NCBI RefSeq assembly: GCF_000816085.1
Contig: NZ_CP008747.1
Location: forward strand, 2,108,001 to 2,172,000
Direction: 5' to 3'
Origin: Staphylococcus hyicus
Lineage (GTDB): Bacteria; Bacillota; Bacilli; Staphylococcales; Staphylococcaceae
Length of the DNA: 64,000 nucleotides
Of the stretch, positions 18,126-27,737 are shown in pieces (position 1 is the stretch's first letter; every line of letters starts with the position of its first letter). The notes under the pieces are model-generated. The model did not search any database. It saw nothing but the letters and a program-made list of their open reading frames with translations, and was not told the origin of the DNA. The position numbers and the translations under genes are program-made.

Positions 18126-19409
18126 ATGAATAAAACGATTAAAACGATTATTAACGTATTACCAATTTTCATCGTTCCTTTAATAAATGAACGTCAAAAA
18201 TTTAAAGAACACCCTGATGTTAAAAAAGTGACAGATGCTACTGTAAATACGTCTAAAACTGTAGCACATAAAACAACAAATGCAGCACATCACATTAAAT
18301 CAACAACGGGTCGCGTATCTCAATCCGTTGTATCTAATGCGGGCCAACTTAAAGATAATTTAGCGACGAAAAAACGTCGTCGTGATTACAATAAATCTAT
18401 GAAAAAAGAAGCTGAAGCACAACGTTTTAGACGTAAAGAAAATGTGCGTGCCCGTGGCGAAGAAATTGAAATTGAAAATCGTAAAGAAGTTCAAAAGTTT
18501 AACAAAAAACTTCAAAAAAATATTGAAAAACGTCATAAAGAAGAAATTAAATCGCTTCAACAACGTCAGAAACATATGGTAAAAAATTTAGAAAAAATGC
18601 AAAAATACGAAGAAAAAGTTGGTCATGTGCCAGGCAATAATGACTCAAGCGATTTTGAACTTGCATCTTCTACAAATACCCAGACTTTCCAAAGTCAAAA
18701 TGAGCAGTCAAACGTCATTGCACAAGGTGAAAAATTAGAGAAAAAGAATAAAGTTCAAACGCGTAAAATGAATAAAAAGCTCCAAAAAAATATTGAAAAA
18801 CGTCATAAAGAAGAAGAAAAACAAGCAAAAAAAGATATAAAAGCACGTCAGAAACAACTTAAAAAAGCTCAAAAGAATGCACCTCAATCGACTAAAACGA
18901 CAGAGGTTGAGGGACTAGGCGCGACTGCAAGTACAGAAGCGATGACAGCAGACCAAGAAAAATCACAAACACCATCGAAAAAATCTCTAAAACATCAAAA
19001 GAAAGTAGAGAAAAAGCGTCAAAAACAAGCAAAAAAATTAGAAAAGAAAATACAAAAAAATGCTCAGAACGTAGACTTAGTTGCTGATGCACCATCTGAA
19101 GATAAGTTACCACCGCGCATTAAATCAATAGCAGAAGTGCAATCATTTGAAGCTCAAACTGGTTTGATGTCTAAAGCGCAAGCACCACAATCAACTGACA
19201 CTAAGATTACAGAAACGCCTTCTGAGGAAGGACCTCAAGATAAAAAAACAAGTGTAAACACAAACATCGATGAAAACTTCAATCAGGCACCGCTATTTAA
19301 ACAACAATATGCGCAAATGGAAAAGCACGTGAGAGACAATGATCAACAACGCAAGGATTCAAAACTTAATAAAGTATCGAATGATGCTTTAAATAGGCTA
19401 AAACATTAA
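18126..19409 (+). CDS. Lys/Glu/Gln-rich coiled-coil protein, unknown function
   Basis: 427 aa. A short hydrophobic N-terminus (IINVLPIFIVPLI, residues 7-19) could be a membrane anchor; the rest is highly charged with long predicted coiled coils. A unit starting with KKLQKNIEKRHKEE occurs twice, near residues 127 and 219, and the underlying DNA is also nearly identical (about 18502 and 18774), so it is a recent internal duplication. GGAGG lies 8 bp before the ATG at 18126. It is followed after 1 bp by a DUF188 gene. I do not recognise a function. Confidence 0.7.
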   Translation: MNKTIKTIINVLPIFIVPLINERQKFKEHPDVKKVTDATVNTSKTVAHKTTNAAHHIKSTTGRVSQSVVSNAGQLKDNLATKKRRRDYNKSMKKEAEAQRFRRKENVRARGEEIEIENRKEVQKFNKKLQKNIEKRHKEEIKSLQQRQKHMVKNLEKMQKYEEKVGHVPGNNDSSDFELASSTNTQTFQSQNEQSNVIAQGEKLEKKNKVQTRKMNKKLQKNIEKRHKEEEKQAKKDIKARQKQLKKAQKNAPQSTKTTEVEGLGATASTEAMTADQEKSQTPSKKSLKHQKKVEKKRQKQAKKLEKKIQKNAQNVDLVADAPSEDKLPPRIKSIAEVQSFEAQTGLMSKAQAPQSTDTKITETPSEEGPQDKKTSVNTNIDENFNQAPLFKQQYAQMEKHVRDNDQQRKDSKLNKVSNDALNRLKH

Positions 19410-19410
19410 T

Positions 19411-19857
19411 ATGCGTATTTTGATTGATGGAGATGCTTGTCCTGTAGTAAGTTCTATTGTTGAACTTACTGCAGAGACAGGCATTTTTGTATATATATTT
19501 CGTAGTTACGCGCATTATTCACACCAACATTATCCCCCTCATGTGCAACTCAAGTATATTGATGGTGGTCGCGATGCCGTTGATTTTGCTATCATAAAAG
19601 CGATGCAAACGGATGACCTTATCGTCACTCAAGATTATGGACTTGCGAGTATCGCACTTCAAAAGTCAAAATATGTGATGCATCATTCAGGGTATCTATA
19701 CACTAATGAGAATATCGAGCAGTTATTAACACAACGGTTTTATAGTCAACAAGAAAGGCGTAAGTCGCGCAAACATCCAAAAGGCCCAAAACCTTTTACT
19801 GATGCTCAACGTCATCATTTTGAAGTGGCACTTCAACGTATTATTAAGACAGATTGA
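19411..19857 (+). CDS. YaiI/YqxD family protein (DUF188, PIN-like)
   Basis: 148 aa cytoplasmic protein. It begins with the family hallmark RILIDGDACPV, and IVTQDYGLASIAL and the C-terminal GPKPFT are also typical. The fold is PIN-like, suggesting nuclease activity, but the role is not established. It starts one base after the preceding stop, so it is read from the same mRNA, and the LOG-family gene follows 13 bp later. Confidence 0.85.
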   Translation: MRILIDGDACPVVSSIVELTAETGIFVYIFRSYAHYSHQHYPPHVQLKYIDGGRDAVDFAIIKAMQTDDLIVTQDYGLASIALQKSKYVMHHSGYLYTNENIEQLLTQRFYSQQERRKSRKHPKGPKPFTDAQRHHFEVALQRIIKTD

Positions 19858-19870
19858 AAGGAGTAATCAT

Positions 19871-20440
19871 ATGATTAAACGTGTAGCAGTATTTTGTGGC
19901 GCTAGTAAAGGTCACAATGAGGTTTATGCGAAAGACGCATATCAACTCGGAAAATTTTTAGCGGAGCAACAAATTGAACTTGTATACGGTGCTGGCGCAA
20001 TTGGTATCATGGGTGCCATACAGCAAGGGGTTCTCGATCACGGTGGTCATGTCATTGGCATTATGCCTCGTTTTTTAGATGAACGTGAAATCACCAGTCA
20101 ACATTTAACTGAACTTATCCATGTAGAATCTATGCATGAACGTAAACAAAAAATGTCAGAGCTTGCAGACGCATTCATACTCGCGCCAGGTGGTGCAGGC
20201 TCTTTAGAAGAATTTTTTGAAATTTATACATGGGCACAAATTGGATTGCATCAAAAGCCTATAGGCATATTTAATACAAATCAATTCTATCAACCGCTTG
20301 TATCGTTAATACAACATATGATTAAAGAAGGGTTTATAGATGCCAAATATCAACACCTCGCTCAAGTATACGATGAGCCTCAAGCATTAATTGACAGTTT
20401 AAATCATTTCAAACCACTGACGACCAGAACGTATGATTAA
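19871..20440 (+). CDS. LOG-family (TIGR00730) nucleotide 5'-phosphate phosphoribohydrolase
   Basis: 189 aa Rossmann-type protein with the LOG signature PGGAGSLEEFFE (family consensus PGGxGTxxE) and the N-terminal VFCGASKG. Family members hydrolyse nucleoside monophosphates to base and ribose-5-phosphate; plant homologues make cytokinins. The start at 19871 has GAAAGGAG 6 bp upstream. It is the last gene of a three-gene plus-strand group ending at the terminator at 20530. Confidence 0.85.
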   Translation: MIKRVAVFCGASKGHNEVYAKDAYQLGKFLAEQQIELVYGAGAIGIMGAIQQGVLDHGGHVIGIMPRFLDEREITSQHLTELIHVESMHERKQKMSELADAFILAPGGAGSLEEFFEIYTWAQIGLHQKPIGIFNTNQFYQPLVSLIQHMIKEGFIDAKYQHLAQVYDEPQALIDSLNHFKPLTTRTYD

Positions 20441-20529
20441 CTAAGTGATATCAAAATACTTACAACAAATATCTTACCGTTCGGAGTAATTGACTCGCGT
20501 TTAACCTCCGTAAACTAGAAATAAAGAAT

Positions 20530-20571
20530 GTGCCTAAAGGAAATTGTTACTTATCCCTTAGGCACTTTTTT
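20530..20571 (+). terminator. Terminator of the LOG gene overlapping the 3' end of the GNAT gene
   Basis: GTGCCTAAAGG (20530-20540) pairs with CCCTTAGGCAC (about 20555-20565) with one mismatch, followed by T6. The right arm also encodes the last codons and stop of the convergent acetyltransferase. Confidence 0.75.
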
Positions 20572-21109
20572 GAGGATTCCACACATAGCGCACATTTTCT
20601 TTTAATTCGTGATATTGACTAAGCTCAGGTTTATCGAAAAAATCTACAAATGTCATTCCAATGTTCTCCATCACACGAATAGAAGGGATGTTCTTTTTAG
20701 CTGCAATTGCATAAATGGGACCTAAGTTCATAGATTCAACGTAATTTAATACTGCTTTTGCGCCTTCTTGTGCTAAACCATTATTCCACACTTCAGGGAG
20801 TAAACGCCAACCAATTTCATAAAATGGTAGTTCCTTAAATGTATAATGGCTATCTTTAGCAATGTAATTCAATCCAATAAAACCAATCCATTGATGCGTT
20901 GCTTTTAATTCCACTGCAAATAATCCTACACCATACTTTTTTAGCGCACGCTGCATTGCATCGAAATCTAGTTTTGAGCGTTGATAGCTCAATAGACTTG
21001 TAAAATAGCGTCTCACTTGCCGGTTTGCATTCATTTGTTGTAATGGCAATAAATCTTTCTCTTCCCAATCCCTTAAAATAAGGCGTTCCGTTTCAATATA
21101 AACAGACAT
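20558..21109 (-). CDS. GNAT acetyltransferase (RimJ/RimL-like)
   Basis: 183 aa. It begins ETERLILRDWEEKDL, the standard opening of RimJ/RimL-type acetyltransferases, and has an acetyl-CoA binding region around NNGLAQEGAKAVLNY and a C-terminal ENIGMTFVD. The substrate may be a protein N-terminus or a small amine; nothing here decides it. It is convergent with the LOG gene and shares its terminator arm. Confidence 0.8.
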   Translation of the reverse strand: MSVYIETERLILRDWEEKDLLPLQQMNANRQVRRYFTSLLSYQRSKLDFDAMQRALKKYGVGLFAVELKATHQWIGFIGLNYIAKDSHYTFKELPFYEIGWRLLPEVWNNGLAQEGAKAVLNYVESMNLGPIYAIAAKKNIPSIRVMENIGMTFVDFFDKPELSQYHELKENVRYVWNPQKSA

Positions 21110-21184
21110 CGATATCCCCCTCTTTTTATATAAAAAAGCGCTCTATAGCTACATTCGCTAAAGAACGCGTTTCACACTTTATGT

Positions 21185-21484
21185 CTATGCTCTTGAAATG
21201 TAACTAATGAGTTGGATTTTAACAGCTTTATCTTTGAGTCGCGTAACATCCTGACCTTTGGTCGTCGTGAAAATCGCATCCACAAAATCATTTTTATGAT
21301 TCAATCGATATGTCGCTGTATACGTTTCCCAATCATGTTTAAAATTCGGTTTTAACGCGATATTACGTTGAATTTCACCTGTTGCGTCCACAATCGTATA
21401 ACCCGTTATATTTTCAATCTCACGGCCAAGTTCAACTAATGACATTTCACGACCTTCAATTAAATTAAATTCTTTTTCGTACAT
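21185..21484 (-). CDS. Conserved hypothetical protein, 99 aa
   Basis: The ATG at 21484 is chosen because GAGAGGGA lies about 8 bp upstream; the longer open frame has no ribosome site. The protein is soluble, with mixed alpha/beta character and no membrane helix (starts MYEKEFNLIEGREMSL). No family recognised. It lies between a GNAT gene and a lipoprotein gene, all on the minus strand. Confidence 0.6.
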   Translation of the reverse strand: MYEKEFNLIEGREMSLVELGREIENITGYTIVDATGEIQRNIALKPNFKHDWETYTATYRLNHKNDFVDAIFTTTKGQDVTRLKDKAVKIQLISYISRA

Positions 21485-21591
21485 AGCAATGTCCCTCTCT
21501 TCTCTACATTCATATATGTCATTTTTTACCCTAAACCCTTTTAGACAAAACGCCTCATTTACCACTTAGCAACCATACACATATCGTTTAT

Positions 21592-21957
21592 TTATTCTTT
21601 AGCATGTTTTGATTCATCTGTTGCCTTTTCTTTCGCTTTATCATGTTTCATGTCGGTAGACTTCTCTTGCGTAGCTTTTTCAGTTTGTGAAGACGCTTTG
21701 TCTTTTTTTTCATGTTTAGAATCTTTTTTATCCTTTTCTTTTGAAGACGATTCAGGTTTCTTAATATCCTCTTCCACTTGTTTCACTTGATCATCTAGCT
21801 TTTTACTTTGATCTTTTAATTTTTTATTCTCATCTTCTAATTTTTTTTGTTCTTGTTCTAAAGATTTGATTTCATTCTGAAGTTTGTCCTTTTCACTTGA
21901 ACCACATCCAGTTAAAAGGATTGCACTAGCTATTAACGCACCAAGTACTCTTTTCAT
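21592..21957 (-). CDS. Coiled-coil lipoprotein
   Basis: 121 aa. Signal peptide with lipobox LLTGC, cysteine 18 being the lipidated residue, so it is anchored to the outer face of the membrane. The mature protein is a coiled coil (KLQNEIKSLEQEQKK and on) followed by a low-complexity Lys/Glu/Asp/Ser tail. GGAGAG precedes the ATG at 21957. Its function is unknown. The charged tail may reach into the wall. Confidence 0.75.
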   Translation of the reverse strand: MKRVLGALIASAILLTGCGSSEKDKLQNEIKSLEQEQKKLEDENKKLKDQSKKLDDQVKQVEEDIKKPESSSKEKDKKDSKHEKKDKASSQTEKATQEKSTDMKHDKAKEKATDESKHAKE

Positions 21958-22022
21958 TTGTTTTCTCTCCATCACTGAATTACTGATTTCTATTTTATCA
22001 CGCTTCTTATATGTACGCATCT

Positions 22023-22475
22023 TTAGTCACTATTCAACTCTTTTTGCATTATCACTTTTTGTACACGATACCCTAATTTTTCATTTAATGTCAGCATCGC
22101 AGTATTTGAAGCTAACACAGTGCCAATGACCTGTTGCGCTCTTAACGACTTTGCCCATCTTTCAACGTTTCTTTTAAGTGTAGTGGCAATCCCTTTATGT
22201 CGATATTCCTCTGAAACATATAGCGATTCAATTGTTACTGTTTTTGATGGTGCGTCAAAATGCCCCCAAATATAGGCATGGATTTGTGTTTGTTCGGATA
22301 CAACACATATATACTCTTGCTCATATTTTAAGCGGCGTTGAATCATCTCTTCATATAAAGCGCACATCATTGCCGTTTTACCTTTTTGAGCCATAGGGTC
22401 GTCTTGAAGCATTTCAGTATGAAAATTGGCAATTTGACGGATGGCATCTACATCCGTATATGTTATGTTTTTCAT
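22023..22475 (-). CDS. GNAT acetyltransferase
   Basis: 150 aa from the preferred ATG (MKNITYTDVDAI) with GGGAG about 11 bp upstream; an ATG 17 codons earlier lacks a ribosome site. The GNAT acetyl-CoA loop YRHKGIATTLKRNVERW is clear, preceded by TIESLYVSEE. Substrate unknown. It starts about 100 bp from the divergent DUF1129-like gene. Confidence 0.75.
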   Translation of the reverse strand: MKNITYTDVDAIRQIANFHTEMLQDDPMAQKGKTAMMCALYEEMIQRRLKYEQEYICVVSEQTQIHAYIWGHFDAPSKTVTIESLYVSEEYRHKGIATTLKRNVERWAKSLRAQQVIGTVLASNTAMLTLNEKLGYRVQKVIMQKELNSD

Positions 22476-22578
22476 CACAGTTATATCTCCCACATTAAGA
22501 CCTTTATATTCGTTTGTATTTTCCATGATGTCATACTATAATCAATGTAAATTATGCCATAATTTACTGGAGGTGTGT

Positions 22579-23286
22579 ATGATGAAGTCTGTTGAACAAC
22601 TTACACGTGATAATAACGTAAAGTCATTACGCTTAAATAACACGGATCGCCAAATTTTTGAAAGCTATATGACTTATGTACGTGCAGATATGCGTGTAAA
22701 TGCTTATGAATCTGAAAAAATGCTCCAGCATATTTTAGACCATTTATTAAAAGCAGAAGATAAAGGGACACATGCGATGGATTTCTTTAACCACGACCCT
22801 AAATCACATGCCATACACACAATTAAAACATTACCCAATCATACGATAATCAATATTTTCAAAACGATTCTTAGACATTTAATATTATTACTCGGTGTGT
22901 TTTGCTTTTTGAAAGGGTTTCTTGGATTTTTTATAAATGATACTCGCTTGTACTTATATACGTTTCCAATTACTTTTATCATTGGCTTGTTTGTATTATT
23001 TTTATTTATATGGGCATGTTATAAAATGGTTCAACTCCAAGCATTTAGTTACTCAAGATTCTCATGGTTTTTTGGTTACATCGTAATTATTGCTCTTTTT
23101 ATCACTTTATTTCTACTGTTCTTTTTCCCTCAAAACTTTTTACAATGGGGACCTTATATCAATATTGGAAATTGGACATTTATCTTAATTTCATTTGTAG
23201 TTATCCCGATCGGCTTATTCATCAATGATAGACAAGGTAAAAAGAAAAAAACACAAACCGCATCATGGCGGTATAAAAAAACGTAG
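22579..23286 (+). CDS. DUF1129-like membrane protein
   Basis: 235 aa. A soluble N-terminal helical part of about 100 residues (YESEKMLQHILDHLLKAEDKG) precedes about four or five membrane helices and ends in a basic tail. This is the architecture of the DUF1129 family, whose role is unknown. GGAGG lies just upstream of two adjacent ATG codons (22579 and 22582); either may be used. A hairpin follows the stop. Confidence 0.65.
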   Translation: MMKSVEQLTRDNNVKSLRLNNTDRQIFESYMTYVRADMRVNAYESEKMLQHILDHLLKAEDKGTHAMDFFNHDPKSHAIHTIKTLPNHTIINIFKTILRHLILLLGVFCFLKGFLGFFINDTRLYLYTFPITFIIGLFVLFLFIWACYKMVQLQAFSYSRFSWFFGYIVIIALFITLFLLFFFPQNFLQWGPYINIGNWTFILISFVVIPIGLFINDRQGKKKKTQTASWRYKKT

Positions 23287-23308
23287 CACCTCTCATATCA
23301 AACAAATT

Positions 23309-23346
23309 CGCCTTCAACACTCATGACAACATGAATATTGAAGGCG
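23309..23346. terminator. Terminator between convergent membrane-protein genes
   Basis: CGCCTTCAA (23309-23317) pairs with TTGAAGGCG (23338-23346), and an inner TCATG/CATGA stem closes on ACAA. It lies between two convergent genes. Confidence 0.65.
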
Positions 23347-23408
23347 ATTAAATTGATATAAAATAAATTAAGTGTAAATGCGTAACTGTTCACCTATACG
23401 GCAACGCT

Positions 23409-23900
23409 TTATGAACGAAAAATTAAAATATCTACAAAAAACCATAGTATCATCATCACCATAACAAAGGCTTGCATTAATGTACTAGAAAAAAATGCGA
23501 CAAGTGAACCAAAACTCGCTTTAAATGCGCGGTCTCGTTCACGATGTTCCATCATTTCAACTCCAAATACTAAAAGAAAAGGGACGATTAAAATCCCAAA
23601 AGGCGGCAAAATAAATGAACCAATTATAACACCAATTAATGCGGCCCACTCTCCTTTTTTACTACCTCCAAAACGGTTAACAAAGTAACGATTCATCAAC
23701 AAATCCGAAATAAAAATAAATAACGTTAGCCCGATCATCGCGCTCCAAAAAATCCAAGATAAGTTACTTTGGTTTATGCCAAATTGATAAATTAAAAATC
23801 CAATCCATAAAAAGAGTACGCCCGGTATAATTGGCTTAATTAAACTCATTAACGCGACCGCAAAACATATTACAATTAACAACCAAAATAGTAGTGTCAT
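23409..23900 (-). CDS. DUF456 family membrane protein
   Basis: 163 aa with about five membrane helices. DUF456 proteins show the glycine-rich GVIIGSFILPPFGILIVPF stretch seen here. No function is known for the family. It is 18 bp downstream of the MFS transporter on the same strand and likely in the same operon. Confidence 0.75.
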   Translation of the reverse strand: MTLLFWLLIVICFAVALMSLIKPIIPGVLFLWIGFLIYQFGINQSNLSWIFWSAMIGLTLFIFISDLLMNRYFVNRFGGSKKGEWAALIGVIIGSFILPPFGILIVPFLLVFGVEMMEHRERDRAFKASFGSLVAFFSSTLMQAFVMVMMILWFFVDILIFRS

Positions 23901-23918
23901 GTTCTTTAAAGTCCCTTT

Positions 23919-25121
23919 CTATTGTGCGTTTGGTTTGATTTTCGCTTTAGTTAGTAGGATGAATAGAAAACCCATGGCAAGTGACAATGCTGAAACATAA
24001 AAGACATTGCCAAGTCCAACCCATTGACTCATCGCGCCACCAAGTAAATTTCCTAATAATTGGCCAATCACCATAGCATTTGCAAATAATGTAGACGCAT
24101 ACCCAGGAAATTGGGGTAAAATATCTTGGAAATAACTGATACCAATGCCGAGTAACACTGCCAAAAATGCGGCTAAGAAAACTTGTCCTATCAACATCAT
24201 ATGTACACTGTTGAAAATGCCGATACTTCCAAAAAAGAGTGCACCGCATACAGCAGCAATCGCAAGCAATGTTCGCGTTTCAATTTTACTCGCTACCATC
24301 CCTAATATAATCATAAATGGGACTTCAAGTCCGGCACAAAGGCTTGCTAAATGACCAACATATTTTTCATCTTCATGAAGATACTGTGTAACAAATAATG
24401 GCATATTTAACGTGTACATCCATTGTCCAATATGAAGCAATATAAACGCTAAGAAAGGAATAATTAAATATGTGTGTGTGAACATAGAAGGTGCATTTTG
24501 TTCTAAAGTGTGACTACCTCTAATGGGTTGGGCAACTTTTGTTTCTTTAAAGAAAAAGATTTGTAAAATTAATGTGACTACAATAATCGCTACTGTACCA
24601 CCAAACAACCCATCATAACCCCATGATTGATTCAAAATATTACCTACTAAAGGACCAAATAAAAATCCGAATGAAAACATAGATCTTAAAACTGAATTTG
24701 CAAAGACAGCGCGACTACTTGATGTGGATTGGTTAATAGATTCTCTTGCAGAAGCATATAATTGTGGCATTGCAGGTGCAAATAAACCTTGAAAAATCGC
24801 ATATAAAAGAATAAACAAAGGAATGTTCTCTATAAAAAATGGTAATGCAAAGCTAATCGCACCCATCAATAAGGCACATATAATAATAAGTTTTCTATTG
24901 ATGGCGTGCGTATCTGAAAAACGTGCAACAATTGTATTCATTGAAAATTGACATATCGCAGCAAGTGCTAGCAACAAGCCAAATTGATTTGTCGTCATTC
25001 CAAGTTTATTTGTAGCAAATAATACAAAAAAGGGTACCGTTACGGCAATTCCCATTCCAATTAACATCATATTTGCAACAAATAGTTTATAGTTTTTTAT
25101 TTGAAGTAATTCTCGAAACAT
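23919..25121 (-). CDS. MFS transporter, drug or sugar efflux type
   Basis: 400 aa with 12 predicted membrane helices and an intracellular motif A-like segment (ARFSDTHAINRK) between helices 2 and 3. Helix 5 carries the antiporter-like FLFGPLVGN. It is probably an exporter; the substrate is unknown. It starts 13 bp downstream of a LysR-type regulator gene, so the regulator probably controls its own operon including this transporter. Confidence 0.8.
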   Translation of the reverse strand: MFRELLQIKNYKLFVANMMLIGMGIAVTVPFFVLFATNKLGMTTNQFGLLLALAAICQFSMNTIVARFSDTHAINRKLIIICALLMGAISFALPFFIENIPLFILLYAIFQGLFAPAMPQLYASARESINQSTSSSRAVFANSVLRSMFSFGFLFGPLVGNILNQSWGYDGLFGGTVAIIVVTLILQIFFFKETKVAQPIRGSHTLEQNAPSMFTHTYLIIPFLAFILLHIGQWMYTLNMPLFVTQYLHEDEKYVGHLASLCAGLEVPFMIILGMVASKIETRTLLAIAAVCGALFFGSIGIFNSVHMMLIGQVFLAAFLAVLLGIGISYFQDILPQFPGYASTLFANAMVIGQLLGNLLGGAMSQWVGLGNVFYVSALSLAMGFLFILLTKAKIKPNAQ

Positions 25122-25134
25122 GTGCGCCTCCTTT

Positions 25135-26004
25135 TTAAATTGTTGATGACGCTGCCACTTGATCTTTTAAAATGTTAATAAACGAGCTCACTTGAGGCAG
25201 TTGCAACATACTTACATCATAACTTAAGTATGTTGAGCGAATTAGTGATTCTTCTTCAATATCCACTTTCACGAGTTCAAACTCATTTTCATCTAAATCT
25301 TTCACCATAATTTCAGGCAAAATAGTTACACCGACGCCACTTAATAACAACGCTTTACATGTCGCAACTTGATCAACTTTAATACGTGCATGATAATCTT
25401 GTGACAAGTGATGGTGATACCATGTTTTAATTTGATTAATGTATACAGGATCTGCTTGAAATTCAATAAACGGTAACTTTTGAAGTTCGGATTCTTTATT
25501 TTTCGGATAAATGAAATAATGTTGATCATCCATTAAATGATCATTGTGTAAATTGAGTAACTGATTACCTCGTACAATCATTATGTGGTAGTCATTATGA
25601 TGGGCTTTAATGTGTTCACTAGAGCCGACTTGAAGTTGGATTTCAACATTTGGAAATTCGTTCGTATATCGTGATAACACTTCTGGTAAGACCGTCTGCC
25701 CTACAAGAGATGAACAACCAATAGATAACGTACCACTTACAGAACCAATATGTGCTTTGATTTTATCTTGAAAGAGCCGCTCTCGTTTGAGCATCATTTT
25801 AGCATGCTCAATTACCATAGCCCCTTCAATCGTCGTAATCAATTGTTTTTTCGTACGTATAAAAATTTCAACACCAAAATGACGCTCAATGGATTTGAGG
25901 CGTTGTGTCACCGCAGGCTGTGAAATATATAAACGTTCTGCGGCTTTTCTTAACGTTCTCGTTTCATCTAAAGTAATTAATAACCGATAATCATCTATTT
26001 TCAT
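25135..26004 (-). CDS. LysR-family transcriptional regulator
   Basis: 289 aa. An N-terminal LysR winged helix-turn-helix (residues 1-60, AERLYISQPAVTQRLKSIE) is followed by a periplasmic-binding-protein-like effector domain. The ATG at 26004 has AGGAGGGTG directly upstream; upstream in-frame codons have no ribosome site. It heads the operon with the MFS transporter and the DUF456 protein. The effector is unknown. Confidence 0.88.
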   Translation of the reverse strand: MKIDDYRLLITLDETRTLRKAAERLYISQPAVTQRLKSIERHFGVEIFIRTKKQLITTIEGAMVIEHAKMMLKRERLFQDKIKAHIGSVSGTLSIGCSSLVGQTVLPEVLSRYTNEFPNVEIQLQVGSSEHIKAHHNDYHIMIVRGNQLLNLHNDHLMDDQHYFIYPKNKESELQKLPFIEFQADPVYINQIKTWYHHHLSQDYHARIKVDQVATCKALLLSGVGVTILPEIMVKDLDENEFELVKVDIEEESLIRSTYLSYDVSMLQLPQVSSFINILKDQVAASSTI

Positions 26005-26110
26005 ATTCACCCTCCTTTTAAAAATAAAAAGAAACACTAGACATCATATGTCCAGTGTGCAGAAATATGATCATCACATCGTCATGTTTTATACGTAATG
26101 ACCGTGATGT

Positions 26111-26674
26111 TTATAGCTGCGTACTTCTTTCTGTTTTTTGGTATTTATGATTGATTTTTCTGTAACAATACATTACTTTATCGTGAATACTCTCAAAATC
26201 TTCATCGATTTGTATCATCAGTTGATGTGCAATAACATAGGCTTCATGGTACTGTTTTTGCGTAATCTGTTTCGTTTTAAGTGCCCGTTCTAAATCATCT
26301 TGATCTACAAGTTCATATTTCCCATTCGGTAATACGAGTACATCTAAACATAAATCTACTGTACGCGCTTTCCCCTTTTGAGTAATATTTTTCAAATTGA
26401 TGTCAAAGTAATATTGTAATGGCTCCCCTTTATCGTTAAACATGACAGTTATACTGTATCGTTTCTTATCGGGTAAAATTTGCAGCCACTGAAAATGATT
26501 GTCTGCCACAATCATTCGTTTTCCAACAACAGTCACCTCCAAAGGTTCTTTCACCTTATTCATCGTTATCAAGCCGATAATACCTTTAAATTTATTATTA
26601 TTTACTTTGACTTCGATATAATCCCGATCTATGAGGCGACGCCAGTGACGTTTATCAATATACTTTACTTTCAC
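26111..26674 (-). CDS. DUF402 family protein
   Basis: 187 aa cytoplasmic protein, beta-rich, with the DUF402 core YYFDINLKNI...TVDLCLDVLVLPNGKYELVDQDDL, in which conserved Asp/Tyr residues bind a metal in nucleoside phosphatase relatives. I choose a GTG start at 26674 because GGGAG is 9 bp upstream; an ATG further up has none. Its exact role is not known. It stands alone on the minus strand. Confidence 0.65.
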   Translation of the reverse strand: MKVKYIDKRHWRRLIDRDYIEVKVNNNKFKGIIGLITMNKVKEPLEVTVVGKRMIVADNHFQWLQILPDKKRYSITVMFNDKGEPLQYYFDINLKNITQKGKARTVDLCLDVLVLPNGKYELVDQDDLERALKTKQITQKQYHEAYVIAHQLMIQIDEDFESIHDKVMYCYRKINHKYQKTERSTQL

Positions 26675-26905
26675 GGTCACCAACTCCCTTTTGTTCATTA
26701 TATATAAACTTTCAATTGATGTCACTAAAGAAAGGTAGGATGAAAACGGTTCTATATGAAAATAGTATTGACCTTCAAGTCATATAACATGCCTAAACAT
26801 TTTAATGAAAAAGATATTACATTTTGCTCATATCTTTAATCTTTAAATATTAAAAACCTTCAAAAGACGCGTCATACACACCGTTTCATTTATAGCAACA
26901 AACAA

Positions 26906-26936
26906 ATAGAGGTGAAACACCATGTTCCACCTCTAT
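26906..26936 (-). terminator. Terminator of the YebC-family gene
   Basis: ATAGAGGTG (26906-26914) pairs with CACCTCTAT (26928-26936), 13-nt loop, 9 bp past the stop of the minus-strand yebC-type gene. Confidence 0.75.
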
Positions 26937-26944
26937 CTATTCTT

Positions 26945-27658
26945 TTATAATTCAACGTTATGGAAAACATGTTGGACGTCTTCCAAATCTTCTAACACAT
27001 CGATAAGCTTTTCGAATGTTTCTTGGTCCTCTGTTGAAAGTTGTACTTCTGTTTGAGGTAACATTTCAAATTCAGCAACTTCAAACGTTTGCACACCCAT
27101 ATCTTTTAATGCATTTTGGACAACACCAAACTGATCTGGTTCTGCATATACGATGGTTAAAGTACCTTCTTCAATCACATCACGTACATCAACATCCGCT
27201 TCCATTAAGTGTTCTAAAACCGTATCTGCATCATATCCTTCAAATGCAAATGTCGCTGTATGATCAAACATATACGCTACGGATCCTGATACACCCATGT
27301 TACCGCCATTTTTACCGAATGCAGCACGCACATCTGAAGCCGTACGGTTAACATTATTCGTTAACGCATCAACGATGACCATGGCACCACTTGGCCCGAA
27401 TCCTTCATAGCGTAACGCGTCAAAGTTTTCATCGCCACCGCCTTTAGCTTTATCTATAGCACGGTCAATAATATGATTGGGTACTGAATATGTTTTTGCA
27501 CGCTCTAGCACAAGTTTTAGAGCTTGATTCGATTCAGGATCAGGTTCACCGGATTTTGCCGCAACATAAATTTCTTTACCAAATTTTGCATAAATACGGC
27601 TTGTGTTTTTATCTTTTTGTGCCTTTTTCTCTTTAATGTTGTTCCATTTACGTCCCAT
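26945..27658 (-). CDS. YebC/PmpR-family regulatory protein
   Basis: 237 aa, full length for the family. It starts [16 protein letters not shown] and has the family core [15 protein letters not shown] and FGKNGGNMG. The proteins are cytoplasmic DNA- or ribosome-associated factors; in several bacteria they act as transcription regulators, and newer work links the family to translation of proline-rich stretches. This is the YeeN-type subgroup of Firmicutes. Monocistronic with its own terminator. Confidence 0.88.
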   Translation of the reverse strand: MGRKWNNIKEKKAQKDKNTSRIYAKFGKEIYVAAKSGEPDPESNQALKLVLERAKTYSVPNHIIDRAIDKAKGGGDENFDALRYEGFGPSGAMVIVDALTNNVNRTASDVRAAFGKNGGNMGVSGSVAYMFDHTATFAFEGYDADTVLEHLMEADVDVRDVIEEGTLTIVYAEPDQFGVVQNALKDMGVQTFEVAEFEMLPQTEVQLSTEDQETFEKLIDVLEDLEDVQHVFHNVEL

Positions 27659-27737
27659 ATTTCCATCTCACTTTCAGTTGCTAATGAATACTTTTTATTA
27701 TACCGCTTTTAATTTAATATTATCAACTAACGGTATA

